Shown piece after piece: positions 15,474 through 27,355 of a stretch of 64,000 nucleotides of DNA. The first letter of the stretch is position 1; each line of letters starts with the position of its first letter. Below the pieces are notes generated by a model. The model worked only from the letters and a program-made list of their open reading frames with translations. It was not told the origin of the DNA and searched no databases. A program made the translations under genes and the position numbers. Source of the stretch: Thauera sp. UBA6194 (lineage in GTDB: Bacteria > Pseudomonadota > Gammaproteobacteria > Burkholderiales > Rhodocyclaceae); NCBI GenBank assembly GCA_002422685.1, contig DITC01000042.1:1651-65650 (forward strand), read 5' to 3'.

Positions 15474-18400
15474 ATGTCCGACGATGTAGCCGACTCGAGC
15501 AGTGCATCGCCGCCGCGCGGCAAGGCCCGGCGGCGGGTCTTGTGGGGCACGGGGGTCGTGCTGGCGCTCGCGGTCGTGGCCTATCTCGCCGTGCCGCCGA
15601 TCGCGCGTCACTATGCGCAGAAGATCCTCGCCGAGACCCTGGGGCGCGAGGTCGGCGTCGAGCGTGTGCTGATCAACCCCTTCCGCCTCACCGCCGAGGT
15701 CGGCGGCCTGCGCATCATGGAGGCCGACGGCAGCAGCGAAGCGCTCGCCTTCGATGCGCTGCGCGCCAACCTCGAGCTCGAATCCATCGTGCGCAAGGGT
15801 GTCGTGCTGCACGAGGTCGAGCTCACCCGTCCGCGCGTGAATGTCACGCTCGACGACGAGGGTCGGCACAGCTGGCAGGACGTGGTCGATCGCCTGGCGA
15901 GCCTGGGTGGCGAGGCGCCGCCGGACGAGGCGAGCGCGCCGCTGCCGTTCTCGGTCGGCAACATCCGCATCGTCGATGGCCTGTTCACCCTCGACGACCG
16001 TCCGCGCGGGCTGAAGCACGAGATCAGCGATTTCGGCCTGGGCGTGCCCTTCGTGTCCAACCTGCCGGTGCGCGTGGATGTGTTCGTGCAGCCCTCGCTG
16101 TCGGCGAAGATCAATGGCGACCCGATCCTGCTCAACGCGCGCACCAAGCCCTTCGCGCAGACGCACGAGACCATCCTCGACGTGGTGCTGCGGGATTTCG
16201 ACCTCACGCCCTGGGTGGCGTACCTGCCCATCGAGCCCCGCTTCCGGCTGCCTTCGGCGCTGCTCACGACCAATCTGGAGCTCTCCTTCAGCCAGGCCGC
16301 CGACGCCACGCCGGTGCTCGCGCTGCGCGGGCCGGTGCAGCTCGACCGTCTGGTGCTGCAGGATCGCGACGGCGGGCCGGTCGCGAGCGTGGCCGAGGTG
16401 GCGCTGGAGTTCGCGGATGTCCAGCCGCTGATCGGGCGCTGGCAGTTCACGCGCCTGCGCCTGGCGCAGCCCGAGATCGACCTCGTGCGCCTGAAGGACG
16501 GCTCGCTCAACGTGCTCGGCCTGTTGCCGCCGGCCGAGGCTGCGCAGGCGCCCGCCAAAGTGGCGGCCGACCAGAACGACGACAAGCAGGCCGACAAGCA
16601 GGCCGACAGCGCGCCGGTCGAGGATGCCGAGGCCGATGAGGGCGCCGCACCGGACAAGGTGGACTTCCTGCTCGCCCTCATGCGCATCCGCGATGGCGTG
16701 ATCCGCTTCGAGGACCGGACGCTGGCCGAACCCTTCAGCGCGCGCATCGAGGCCATCAACCTCGACATGCGTGATCTGGCGACCGAGGGCCAGGTGCCGG
16801 CCGAGATCCGGCTCGACTACGTGAGTGATGCGGGCGAGAAGTTCATGCACGAGGACGTGCTGCGTCTTGCGCCCTTCGAGTACGCCGGCAACCTGCAGTT
16901 CGAGTCCATTCGTCTGCCACGCTACGCCCCCTATCTGGCGGCTGCGCTGCCGGGCGCGCAGATCAGCGCAGGCTCGCTGAGCGGCAGCACACGCTACCGT
17001 GTGATCCTCGACGAGCAGGGCGCACCCGCGATCCAGGTCGACGCCGAGACGCTGGCTCTGCGCGATTTCGCGCTGCTGCTCAAGGGCGCCAAGTCGCCTG
17101 CGGTGAAGGTGCCCGAGCTCGACGTCAAGGCGGCGACCGTCGACCTGGGCACGCAGCGGGTCAGGGTGGCGGGCGTCGAGGCCAGGGGCGCGGCGGTGTC
17201 GCTGGTACGGCTCAAGAACGGCGACATCGATCTCATGAAGGCGCTGTTGCCGCCCGCGCCCGCACGCAAGCCGTCTGTCAGGCCGGCGCCCAAGCCCCCC
17301 GCCGCGCCCGAGTGGGTGGTGGCGGTGGACAAGCTCGCGCTCAAGGCGGCGTCGGTGCGCTTCGACGACCGCAGCGTGGGGCGGCCGGTGGTCACCGCGG
17401 TCGATGGCATCGACTTCGAGCTCGATGGTTTCAGCACCGAAAAGGGCACACCGCTGCAGATCAAGCTCGACTCGCGCCTCAACAAGCGTGGCAAGGTCGC
17501 GGCCTCCGGCCCGCTCACGCTCGAGCCGCTCAAGGCCGACCTGCGGCTCGACCTGCGCACTGTCGACCTGCTGCCCTTCCAGCCCTATGTGCTCGCACAG
17601 ACCAAGATCGCGATCTCGCGCGGCAACCTGAGCACGCAGGGCCGGCTCAACCTGAGCACCGGCCGACGCGGGCAGCTGCTCGGGCGTTTTGCCGGTGATG
17701 TGGCGATGGCGAATTTCGCCTCGGTCGATCGCCTCAACGCGACCGACTTCGTGCGCTTTCGCACGCTGCGCGTGGGCGGTATCAATGCGCGCCTCGAGCC
17801 GTTCTCGCTCGGCGTCAAGCGCGTGCTGCTCGACGACTTCTACACCCGCCTGATCCTGGACGACGAGGGCCGGCTCAATGTGCGCGAGATCGGCGGCGCA
17901 GGCGGCGAGCCCCCCAAGGCCGCCGCGGCGAAAGCGCCTGCGCCGACCGAGGCGCCCGCGGCCGGATCTGCGCGCAGCGTCGAGGTCGCCGCGCCGACCA
18001 CCCCGCCGCCGCCGATCCGCATCGACCGGGTGGAGATCAAGCGCGGCAACGTCGCCTTCAGCGATCGCTTCGTGCGCCCGAACTACGACGCCAACCTCAC
18101 CGACATGGCCGGCACGCTGGTGGGCTTCTCCACCGCGCAGGACACCATCGCCAAGCTCGACCTGAAGGGCAAGGTGGACAAGACCGCGCCGCTCAGCATC
18201 ACCGGCGAGCTCAACCCCTTCCGCCAGGACGCGCACCTCGACATCCTGGCCAAGGTGAACGACTTCGAGCTCACCGGGCTGTCGTCCTACTCCGGCAAGT
18301 ACGTGGGGTACGGCATCTCGCGCGGCAAGCTCTCGGCCGAGCTCAACTACAAGATCGAGGAGCGCAAGCTCACCGCGACCAACCAGATCTTCCTCGACCA

Positions 18401-19187
18401 GCTCACCTTCGGCGACAAGGTCGACAGCCCCGACGCGGTGAATCTGCCGGTGCAGCTCGCGGTGTCGCTGCTCAAGAACAGCCGCGGCGAGATCGACCTG
18501 CGCTTGCCGGTGAGCGGCACCCTCGACGACCCCGAGTTCAGCGTCTTCGGGCTGGTGGTGAAGATGCTGTTCAATCTCATCGGCAAGGCGATCACCTCGC
18601 CCTTCGCGCTGCTCGGTTCGGCGCTCGGCGGCGGCGAAGAGCTCTCGCAGCTCGAGCTCGCGCCGGGTGTGGCGCGCGCGGGCGAGGCGCAGCAGGACAA
18701 GCTGAAGACGCTCGCCCAGGCGCTGATCGACCGCCCGGCGCTCAAGCTCGACATCACCGGCCGTGCCGACCCGGCGACCGATCTGGACGGCCTGCGCCAG
18801 GTCGCGCTCGACAACGCGGTGCGCGCGCAGAAGCTCAAGGCGATGATCGCGCGCGGCCAGGACGCCCCCTCGCTCGAGGACATCGAGGTCGGTGCCGACG
18901 AATATCCCGCGCTGCTGGAGAAGGCCTACAAGGCGGCCGACTTCAAGAAGCCGCGCAACTTCATCGGCCTCACCAAGAGTATCCCGGTGGCGGACATGGA
19001 GGCGCTGATGCGCGCCAACGTCAAGGCGGGCGACGCCGAACTGCGCCTGCTCGCGCAGCAGCGCGCCCAGGCCGTGCGCGAGTGGCTGGTGGGCGAGGGC
19101 GCCGTGCCGGGCGAGCGCGTCTTCGTGCTCGAGCCCAAGGTCGAAGCCGCGAGCGAGGGCGGCCAAGTGCAGTTCTCGCTGCGCTGA
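15474..19187 (+). CDS. AsmA-superfamily/DUF748 envelope protein (1237 aa)
   Basis: A very large single-span inner-membrane protein: basic N-terminus, one helix at about residues 22-40, then a long periplasmic region of repeated beta-rich AsmA/DUF748 segments. Many carry the recurring pattern of an LxLDxR-type strand followed by DxxRFxDR. Low-complexity Ala/Pro/Asp linkers occur near residues 365-390 and 800-840. DUF748 proteins belong with AsmA/TamB-like bridge proteins thought to help move lipids across the periplasm; that role is inference here. GGAG six bases ahead supports ATG 15474 over 15462. The C-terminal 150 residues (ITGRADPATDLDGLRQVALD) resemble an OmpA-like peptidoglycan-binding fold. 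Confidence 0.85.
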   Translation: MSDDVADSSSASPPRGKARRRVLWGTGVVLALAVVAYLAVPPIARHYAQKILAETLGREVGVERVLINPFRLTAEVGGLRIMEADGSSEALAFDALRANLELESIVRKGVVLHEVELTRPRVNVTLDDEGRHSWQDVVDRLASLGGEAPPDEASAPLPFSVGNIRIVDGLFTLDDRPRGLKHEISDFGLGVPFVSNLPVRVDVFVQPSLSAKINGDPILLNARTKPFAQTHETILDVVLRDFDLTPWVAYLPIEPRFRLPSALLTTNLELSFSQAADATPVLALRGPVQLDRLVLQDRDGGPVASVAEVALEFADVQPLIGRWQFTRLRLAQPEIDLVRLKDGSLNVLGLLPPAEAAQAPAKVAADQNDDKQADKQADSAPVEDAEADEGAAPDKVDFLLALMRIRDGVIRFEDRTLAEPFSARIEAINLDMRDLATEGQVPAEIRLDYVSDAGEKFMHEDVLRLAPFEYAGNLQFESIRLPRYAPYLAAALPGAQISAGSLSGSTRYRVILDEQGAPAIQVDAETLALRDFALLLKGAKSPAVKVPELDVKAATVDLGTQRVRVAGVEARGAAVSLVRLKNGDIDLMKALLPPAPARKPSVRPAPKPPAAPEWVVAVDKLALKAASVRFDDRSVGRPVVTAVDGIDFELDGFSTEKGTPLQIKLDSRLNKRGKVAASGPLTLEPLKADLRLDLRTVDLLPFQPYVLAQTKIAISRGNLSTQGRLNLSTGRRGQLLGRFAGDVAMANFASVDRLNATDFVRFRTLRVGGINARLEPFSLGVKRVLLDDFYTRLILDDEGRLNVREIGGAGGEPPKAAAAKAPAPTEAPAAGSARSVEVAAPTTPPPPIRIDRVEIKRGNVAFSDRFVRPNYDANLTDMAGTLVGFSTAQDTIAKLDLKGKVDKTAPLSITGELNPFRQDAHLDILAKVNDFELTGLSSYSGKYVGYGISRGKLSAELNYKIEERKLTATNQIFLDQLTFGDKVDSPDAVNLPVQLAVSLLKNSRGEIDLRLPVSGTLDDPEFSVFGLVVKMLFNLIGKAITSPFALLGSALGGGEELSQLELAPGVARAGEAQQDKLKTLAQALIDRPALKLDITGRADPATDLDGLRQVALDNAVRAQKLKAMIARGQDAPSLEDIEVGADEYPALLEKAYKAADFKKPRNFIGLTKSIPVADMEALMRANVKAGDAELRLLAQQRAQAVREWLVGEGAVPGERVFVLEPKVEAASEGGQVQFSLR

Positions 19188-19301
19188 ACGGACCGGTCAG
19201 GGTGCAAGGCATGCGCGATGGACGGGGGCCCTGCGGCTCCCGTCGTGCTTTCGGGGGCTATCATTAAGGCGTCAGGGTCGCCGCGCGAGGAGGAAACATC
19301 C

Positions 19302-20354
19302 ATGGACAAGGTCTTCATCAGCTATCGGCGGGACGATGCGGCCGGCTACGCGCGCGCGATCTACGAGGAGCTGACCGAGCGCTTCCCGCCCGAGGCGGTG
19401 TTCATGGACGTGGACGCGATCGAGCCCGGCCTGCCCTTCGACGAGGTCATCCGGGATGCGGTCGGGCAGTGCAAGGTCTTGCTCGTGCTCATCGGCGCGC
19501 GCTGGCTGGCGCCGGGGGCGGACGGGCGCTCGCGGCTGGAGGACGAGCGCGACTTCGTCCGCCTGGAGATCGCCGCGGCGCTGGCGCGCGACATCCGCGT
19601 GATTCCGGTGCTGCTCGACGGCACGCCCATGCCCGGAGAGTCCGATCTGCCGCAGGCCCTTCACGCCCTCGTGTGGCGCAACGCGATCGAGCTGAGCAAC
19701 TCGCGTTTCGACGCCGACGTCGCGCGCCTGACCGAGGTGCTGGCGCGCGTGCTGGAGGGTGGGGCGGGCGAGGCGGCGTCGCCACGCGCGGCGCAAGAGG
19801 TCGAGGCGGAACCCGCCGCTGCGCGGGATGCCGAGCGCCCTGGGACGGTCGAATCATCGCCCCGGCCCCTTGCAGCGGAAGCGTCCGCGCGCGGCACGGA
19901 GGATGCGGCGACGAGCGTCCCCTCGGCCAAGGCTGGCGGAGGTGGGGGCAAGGTGATGCTGGTGATGGGTGCGCTCGCGCTGGTCGCGGCGCTGGCCTGG
20001 ATGCTGTGGCCGGCCGGCGGCTCCGGCCCGGCGGGTGATGCGGGATCGCAGGCGCGTGGCGCGATCGATTTCGATGCGCGGCCGTGGGCCGTGGTGTTCG
20101 GCAGCGATCCGACCCTGGGGGCCGCGCAGGACGAGCTGCGACGCGCGGCGCGCAACGGCGTCGAGGATACGGGCATCTACCTGCGCAACGGCTACTACGC
20201 GAGCGTGGCGTTGCGGGCGGATCGTGGCGAAGCCGATCTGGTGCTCGGCGTGGTGCGCCGGTTCCGCAGCGACGCCTACGTCACCGACATGCGCAAGTGG
20301 TGCCTGCAGCCGCAGGCGCGCGACGGCTTCGTGGCCTGCCAGACGACCAAGTGA
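19302..20354 (+). CDS. TIR-domain membrane protein with a C-terminal SPOR-like domain
   Basis: A 350-residue protein in three parts. Residues 1-150 are a bacterial TIR domain: VFISYRRDDAAGYARAI opens it, and FVRLEIAAAL contains Glu89, a candidate NADase glutamate. Residues 150-215 are a Glu/Ala/Pro-rich linker. One membrane helix spans about 218-236. The last about 90 residues (WAVVFGSDPTLGAAQDELRR, then GYYASVALRA) resemble a SPOR-type beta-alpha fold. This predicts a cytoplasmic TIR and a periplasmic C-terminus. The ATG at 19302 has GAGGAGGAAACATCC before it, which decides against the longer frame from 19218. Whether it signals, cleaves NAD or acts in defence is unknown; no defence genes are adjacent. 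Confidence 0.8.
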   Translation: MDKVFISYRRDDAAGYARAIYEELTERFPPEAVFMDVDAIEPGLPFDEVIRDAVGQCKVLLVLIGARWLAPGADGRSRLEDERDFVRLEIAAALARDIRVIPVLLDGTPMPGESDLPQALHALVWRNAIELSNSRFDADVARLTEVLARVLEGGAGEAASPRAAQEVEAEPAAARDAERPGTVESSPRPLAAEASARGTEDAATSVPSAKAGGGGGKVMLVMGALALVAALAWMLWPAGGSGPAGDAGSQARGAIDFDARPWAVVFGSDPTLGAAQDELRRAARNGVEDTGIYLRNGYYASVALRADRGEADLVLGVVRRFRSDAYVTDMRKWCLQPQARDGFVACQTTK

Positions 20355-20360
20355 GCGGGT

Positions 20361-20930
20361 TCAGAACATGCCCATCTCCAGCCGCGCCGCCTCGCTCATC
20401 ATCTCGCGACTCCAGGGCGGATCCCACACCAGCGTGACCTCGGCCTCGGCCACGCCGGGAATCTGCAGCAGCTTGTCGCGCGCCTCGTCCGCGATCAGGG
20501 TGCCCATGCCGCAGCCGGGCGCGGTCAGGGTCATCGCGGCGGCAATGCGGAACGTGCCGTCGGGCAGTGGCTCCGCGGTGCACGCATACACCAGGCCCAG
20601 ATTGACGATGTCGATCGGGATCTCGGGGTCGTAGCAGGTTCCGAGCTGTGCCCAGGCCGCCTGCTCGATGCTCTCGGCGGTCTGCTCGCCCTCCGCGGCG
20701 ACCGGCGGGGCGGCGGCGAGCTGCGGCTCGAGGCCGAGCGCGTCGGCGTTGCGCTCGTCGATGCGATACAGGTTGCCGCCGCACATCACCGTGATCGAGC
20801 CGCCCAGGCGCTGGGTCACCAGCGCGTAGGCGCCCTCGGGGAGCGTCTCAGCCTTGCCCCAGGGCACGCTCACCGCCGCGCATTCGCGCTGCAGCACGCG
20901 GGAATCGGTTTCGCCGTAGTGGTCGCCCAT
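20361..20930 (-). CDS. sufT: Fe-S cluster assembly protein SufT
   Basis: A 189-residue protein with the MIP18/DUF59 domain in its C-terminal half: CYDPEIPIDIVNLGLVYAC, then APGCGMGTLI and VTLVWDPPWSREMMSEAAR. It acts in maturation of Fe-S proteins, probably as an accessory factor under high Fe-S demand. It is the last gene of the suf operon, 18 bases after sufU, and shares its strand. The N-terminal 70 residues (VTQRLGGSITVMCGGNLYRI) are the usual SufT-specific extension, so length and architecture are normal. Confidence 0.93.
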   Translation of the reverse strand: MGDHYGETDSRVLQRECAAVSVPWGKAETLPEGAYALVTQRLGGSITVMCGGNLYRIDERNADALGLEPQLAAAPPVAAEGEQTAESIEQAAWAQLGTCYDPEIPIDIVNLGLVYACTAEPLPDGTFRIAAAMTLTAPGCGMGTLIADEARDKLLQIPGVAEAEVTLVWDPPWSREMMSEAARLEMGMF

Positions 20931-20948
20931 GATGTGGTCCTCGATGTC

Positions 20949-21409
<461 letters not shown>

Positions 21410-21413
<4 letters not shown>

Positions 21414-22669
21414 GAGGCTCTCCTGGTGCCGAACAGCGCCTGCGCCTTGTGGATGGCGGCGACCAGCGCGTCGAGGTCGGCGCGCTGGTTGTACAGGCCG
21501 AGCGAAGCGCGCGCGGTGCCGGGGATGCCGAAGCGCGTCATCAGCGGCATCGCGCAGTGGTGGCCGGCGCGGATCGCCACGCCTTCGGCGTCGAGGATGG
21601 TGCCGAGATCGTGCGGGTGGATGCCGTCGACCAGGAAGGACAGGATGCCCGCCTTGTCCTGCGCGGTGCCGACCAGGCGCACGCCGGGGATTTCCTGCAG
21701 CGCGCGCGTGCCGTATTCCAGCAGCGCCTGCTCGTGGGCGTGGATGCGCGCCAGGCCCACGTCCTGCACGTAATCGATCGCGGCGGCGAGCGCGATCGCG
21801 CCGGCGATGTTGGGCGTGCCGGCCTCGAAGCGCTGCGGCGGCGGCGCGAAGGTGGTGTTGTCGAAGGCGACGGTGCGGATCATGTCGCCGCCGCCCTGCC
21901 ACGGCGGCATGTGGCGCAGCAGCTCGGCGCGGCCGTAGAGCGCGCCGATGCCGGTGGGGGCGTAGAGCTTGTGGCCGGAGAAAGCGTAGAAGTCGCAGCC
22001 GATCGCCTGCACGTCCACCGCCTGGTGGGCCACCGCCTGCGCGCCGTCGACCAGCACGACCGCGCCGAGCTCGCGAGCGCGCTTCGTCATCTCGGCCACC
22101 GGGTTCACCGTGCCGAGCGCGTTGGAAACATGGGTGATCGCCAGCAGCCGGGTGCGCTCGCCGAGCAGGCCCTCGAAGGCTTCCATGTCGAGCTCGCCGT
22201 TGTCCTGCACCGGGATCACCTTGAGCACCGCGCCGGTCTGCTCGCACAGCAGTTGCCAGGGCACGATGTTGGAGTGGTGCTCCATGGTGCTGAGCAGGAT
22301 CTCGTCGCCCGCGGTGAGGCGCGGGCGGCCCCAGCTCTGCGCCACCAGGTTGATCGCCTCGGTGGTGCCGCGGGTGAACACGATCTCGTCGGCGCGTGCG
22401 GCGTTGAGGAAGCGCTGCACGGTGGCGCGCGCGCCGTCATAGAGTTCGGTGGCGTGCTGCGACAGCCAATGCACGCCGCGATGGATGTTGGCGTTGGACT
22501 CGCGGTAGAAGCGCGCCTCGGCGTCGATCACCGCCGCCGGCTTCTGCGTGGTGGCGCCGTTGTCGAGGTAGGCCAGGCGCTTGCCGTGGATGGCTTGCGA
22601 CAGGATCGGGAAGTCGGCGGCGAGGTCCAGGATGGGCGTCTGCACGCCGGGTTCGCGTGGAGCGTTCAC
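21410..22669 (-). CDS. sufS: Cysteine desulfurase SufS
   Basis: A 419-residue PLP enzyme, group II cysteine desulfurase, converting cysteine to alanine plus enzyme-bound persulfide. Key residues visible are the PLP lysine Lys234 in FYAFSGHKLYAPTG and the catalytic Cys372 in IRAGHHCAMPL. HHSNIVPWQLL and DGAQAVAHQAVDV contribute the cofactor pocket. Length is standard. Four-base overlaps with sufD upstream and sufU downstream show tight coupling. Confidence 0.97.
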
Positions 22670-24101
22670 AGCAGTTCCTCCAGTCGGGCGCCGTCGGGCA
22701 GGCGGTCGAGCAGCGCGGCGCGGCCGAGCGCGCGCAGCGGCGCGTGGGCGATGCGCTCGAGCACCTCGGCGGCGAAGGCGTAAGTCAGCAGTTGGCGCGC
22801 GTGCGCGGCATCGACGCCGCGGCTGCGCAGGTAGAAGAGGGCGTCCTCGTCAAGCTGGCCGACAGTGGCGCCATGCGCGCACTTGACGTCGTCGGCGTAG
22901 ATCTCGAGCTCGGGGCGGGCGTCGGCCTCGGCCAGGCGGGACAGCAGCAGGTTGTCGCAGCGCTGCATGGCGTCGGTGCGCTGGGCGTCCTGGGCGACCA
23001 GGATGCGGCCGGTGAACACGCCGCGCGCGTTGCCGTCGAGCAGGCCGCGGTAGAACTCGCGGCTGGTGCCCTGCGGGCGCGCGTGGTCGATGCGGGTGTG
23101 GTGGTCGACGTGGCGGCGGCCATCGGCATGGTAAAGGCCGTTCAACAGCGCTTCGGCGCCTTCGCCGGCGAGCCTTGTGCGGATGTCGTTGCGTGCCAGG
23201 CGCGCGCCGAAGGACAGCGAGTGCGAGGCGAACACCGCGCCGCGCGCCTGCTCGGCCTCGATCGTCGCCAAGTGGATGGCTTCGGGCGCTTCCTGCTGCA
23301 GCTTGAGGTGCGTGACCTGGCTGTCCTGCGCGGCGAGCACGCGGGTGACGGCGGTGGTCAGCGTGCTGCCCGCGGCACCGGCCGGGTAGTGCTCGACGAT
23401 GGTCGCCTGCGCACCGGCCTCGGCAATGATGAGGTTGCGCAGGTGGCGGTCGGCGGCGGTGGCGCCGATGAAGACGAGGTGGATCGGCTGCTCCACGGCA
23501 ACACCGCGGCCAAGGCGGATCCACGCGCCGTCGGTGGCCAGGGCGGCGTTGAGGGCCTGCGGTGCTTCGCCGTCGCTGGCGGAGCCGAACGCGGCCTCGA
23601 CCGCCTCCGGGGTGTGCTTCAGCGCGTCGGCCAGGCTACCGATCTTCGCACCGCCGGGCAGTCCGCCAATCGCCGACAGCGCGGGGGCGAACCGGCCATC
23701 GACGAAGACCAGCCAGTGGTCGAGGTCCTGCGGGGCGAAGGCCGCAGCATTCGCGGGCAAGCCCGCTCCCACAGCGCCTTCCGTCCCGTGAGAGCGGGCT
23801 CCCTCGCCAAGGGTGCTGCCCGCCCCGTGAGAGCGGGCTTGCCCGCGAACGGCCGTGCGATAACGTTCGCGCAGCCGCGCCAGCACCGCCTCGGGCTTTT
23901 CGCCCGCCTCGGCCGCCAGCGCCTGCTGCCCCATGAAGGCGAGCGAGGTGTGGCGCCAGTTCTCGCGCCGTGTCGTCGGCCAGCCTTCGTCGGCGAAGCG
24001 GTCGATCGCTTCTTCACGCAGACGGGCGAGCCAGGGCAGCTCCGCGCCGGGCAGGTCGCCGGCGGCATCGCGATGGCGTCCGAGCCAGAAGTCGATCGCG
24101 C

Positions 24102-24105
<4 letters not shown>
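22666..24105 (-). CDS. sufD: SUF complex subunit SufD, with an in-frame REP-like insertion
   Basis: Structural partner of SufB and SufC in the SufBCD scaffold. At 479 residues it is about 35-40 longer than usual, and the excess lies at residues 86-119. That stretch is encoded by a REP-like inverted repeat (23750-23849) that keeps the frame and codes Gly/Ala/Ser/Arg-rich sequence such as GQARSHGAGSTLGEGARSHG. The remainder is a normal SufD: ENWRHTSLAFM near the start, then the beta-helix core with DVKCAHGATVGQLDEDALFY and LLTYAFAAEVLERI at the C-terminus. It overlaps sufC and sufS by four bases each. The insertion probably forms a surface loop, so function may be retained. Confidence 0.93.
23750..23849. 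repeat. REP/BIME-like inverted repeat inside sufD
   Basis: TTCGCGGGCAAGCCCGCT followed by CCCAC (23750-23772) faces its inverse complement at 23827-23849, with one mismatch in 23. A degraded third copy (GAGCGGGCTCCCTCGCCAAG) lies between them. Each arm is itself a short hairpin, GCGGGC-AA-GCCCGC. The motif is strongly like REP elements of Pseudomonas intergenic regions. Here it lies wholly within a coding sequence, without breaking the frame. Confidence 0.8.
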
Positions 24106-24887
<782 letters not shown>

Positions 24888-24907
24888 GTTGATTCTCCTG
24901 TAGGTCC

Positions 24908-26362
<1,455 letters not shown>

Positions 26363-26363
26363 G

Positions 26364-26933
26364 TCAGATCTCCTGGTCGTCTGCGCGCGTGCTGGGGATG
26401 CATGCCGGGGGGATGCACGCGGCGGCTGTGCGACTGCCGGCGCTTGCGGGGCCGTGCAGGCGGTGTTCGGTGTATGCGCCAGAGGCTCCCGCGCCGCTCG
26501 GGCGGAGCCGGGCGAAGGGCGAGTTGCTTTGTGGGTGCACCATGTCGGCGACGGTGACCGCCTGCAGGGCCTGGCGGACGACGGTGTTGATGCGCAGCCA
26601 GTTGTCGCGGATCCGGCAGTCGCTTTCCATGCTGCACACGCCGGTGCTGGCGCTGCATTCGGTGAGGCCGAAGGGGTGGTCTTCGAGTGCGTCGATGACG
26701 TCGGCCACGCTGATCTGCGCCGCAGGGCGGCTGAGCACATAGCCGCCGTGCGCGCCGCGCTGGCTGCTGACCAAGGCGTGACGACCGAGCGTCTTGAGCA
26801 CCTTGCTGACCGTGGGCAGTCCGAGCCCGAGCGCGTCGGCAAGCCCTTTCGCGCTGTGCACACGTTCGGGCAGGCCCGCCATGTGGGCCAGGATGAGGGT
26901 GCCGTAGTCGGTAAGTTTGCTGATGCGCAGCAT
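26364..26933 (-). CDS. Rrf2-family SUF regulator (IscR/SufR-like)
   Basis: A 189-residue Fe-S-sensing repressor. It has an N-terminal winged helix (MLRISKLTDYGTLILAHMAG, recognition helix near TVSKVLKTLGRHALV) and a cysteine triad Cys93-X6-Cys100-X5-Cys106 for the cluster. This spacing and position at the head of sufBCDSUT match SUF-specific Rrf2 regulators. The tail after residue 135 is low-complexity and longer than usual. ATG 26933 is chosen because the Rrf2 domain starts exactly there; the open frame continues upstream through the promoter. It probably represses its own operon through the palindrome overlapping that promoter. Confidence 0.92.
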   Translation of the reverse strand: MLRISKLTDYGTLILAHMAGLPERVHSAKGLADALGLGLPTVSKVLKTLGRHALVSSQRGAHGGYVLSRPAAQISVADVIDALEDHPFGLTECSASTGVCSMESDCRIRDNWLRINTVVRQALQAVTVADMVHPQSNSPFARLRPSGAGASGAYTEHRLHGPASAGSRTAAACIPPACIPSTRADDQEI

Positions 26934-26967
26934 GAGGGTCTGCCTGATCGCCTGTCGATGTGATATA

Positions 26968-26996
26968 AAAGTACTAAAACGGTACTGTATAGTCAA
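26968..26996 (-). promoter_or_regulatory. suf operon promoter with palindromic operator
   Basis: On the minus strand -35 TTGACT (26991-26996) and -10 TACTTT (26968-26973) are separated by 17 bases, about 35 bases before the regulator ATG. An inverted repeat AGTAC-N7-GTACT (26970-26986) covers the -10 and most of the spacer, where a repressor would block polymerase. The AT-rich sequence contrasts with its surroundings. Autoregulation by the Rrf2 protein is inferred. Confidence 0.7.
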
Positions 26997-27142
26997 GCGA
27001 GGGCGCGCAAGGTTCCACGCACGGGTCGACCGGGCAGCGCGGTCGCTGCCGCTGTCGATCGCAGCGACTATCATGAAGACGAGCAATCAAGAGCTGACTG
27101 GACCGCGGGCGCTACCCCGCCAGCCGGCAAGGAGAGGCACGG

Positions 27143-27355
27143 ATGGAACCACGCATCGGACAGCGCTACACGATCCGGCTGTGCAGCGGCGAATTACGCT
27201 GCTGGCTTTTCGAGGGCGCGGATGCGCGCGAGTTGGGCTGGTGGCGCGACGTGGACACCGGCCTGAGCTTTTCGGAGGCCAGCCTGATGTACGCGTGGCA
27301 GATCGAGGGTGAAGCCGGCGCCGATGGCGCGACCGAAGGAGCGCATCGTGGCTGA
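27143..27355 (+). CDS. Small hypothetical protein (70 aa)
   Basis: A 70-residue acidic, tryptophan-rich protein beginning MEPRIGQRYTIRLCSGELRC. It has a strong Shine-Dalgarno, AAGGAGAG, eight bases before the ATG. It has no signal peptide or membrane helix and looks like a small beta-barrel or SH3-like fold, but I recognise no family. Its stop overlaps the proposed GTG start of the following hydroxylase by eight bases, so the two are probably co-translated. It is divergent from the suf operon. Confidence 0.6.
   Translation: MEPRIGQRYTIRLCSGELRCWLFEGADARELGWWRDVDTGLSFSEASLMYAWQIEGEAGADGATEGAHRG

Noticed and set aside
14094..19166. A continuous open minus-strand frame of 1690 codons
   Set aside because: Only 14094-15335 has protein-like motifs (the BaiN-type flavoprotein). 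The rest is antisense to the AsmA/DUF748 gene, and such long open antisense frames are common in GC-rich DNA.
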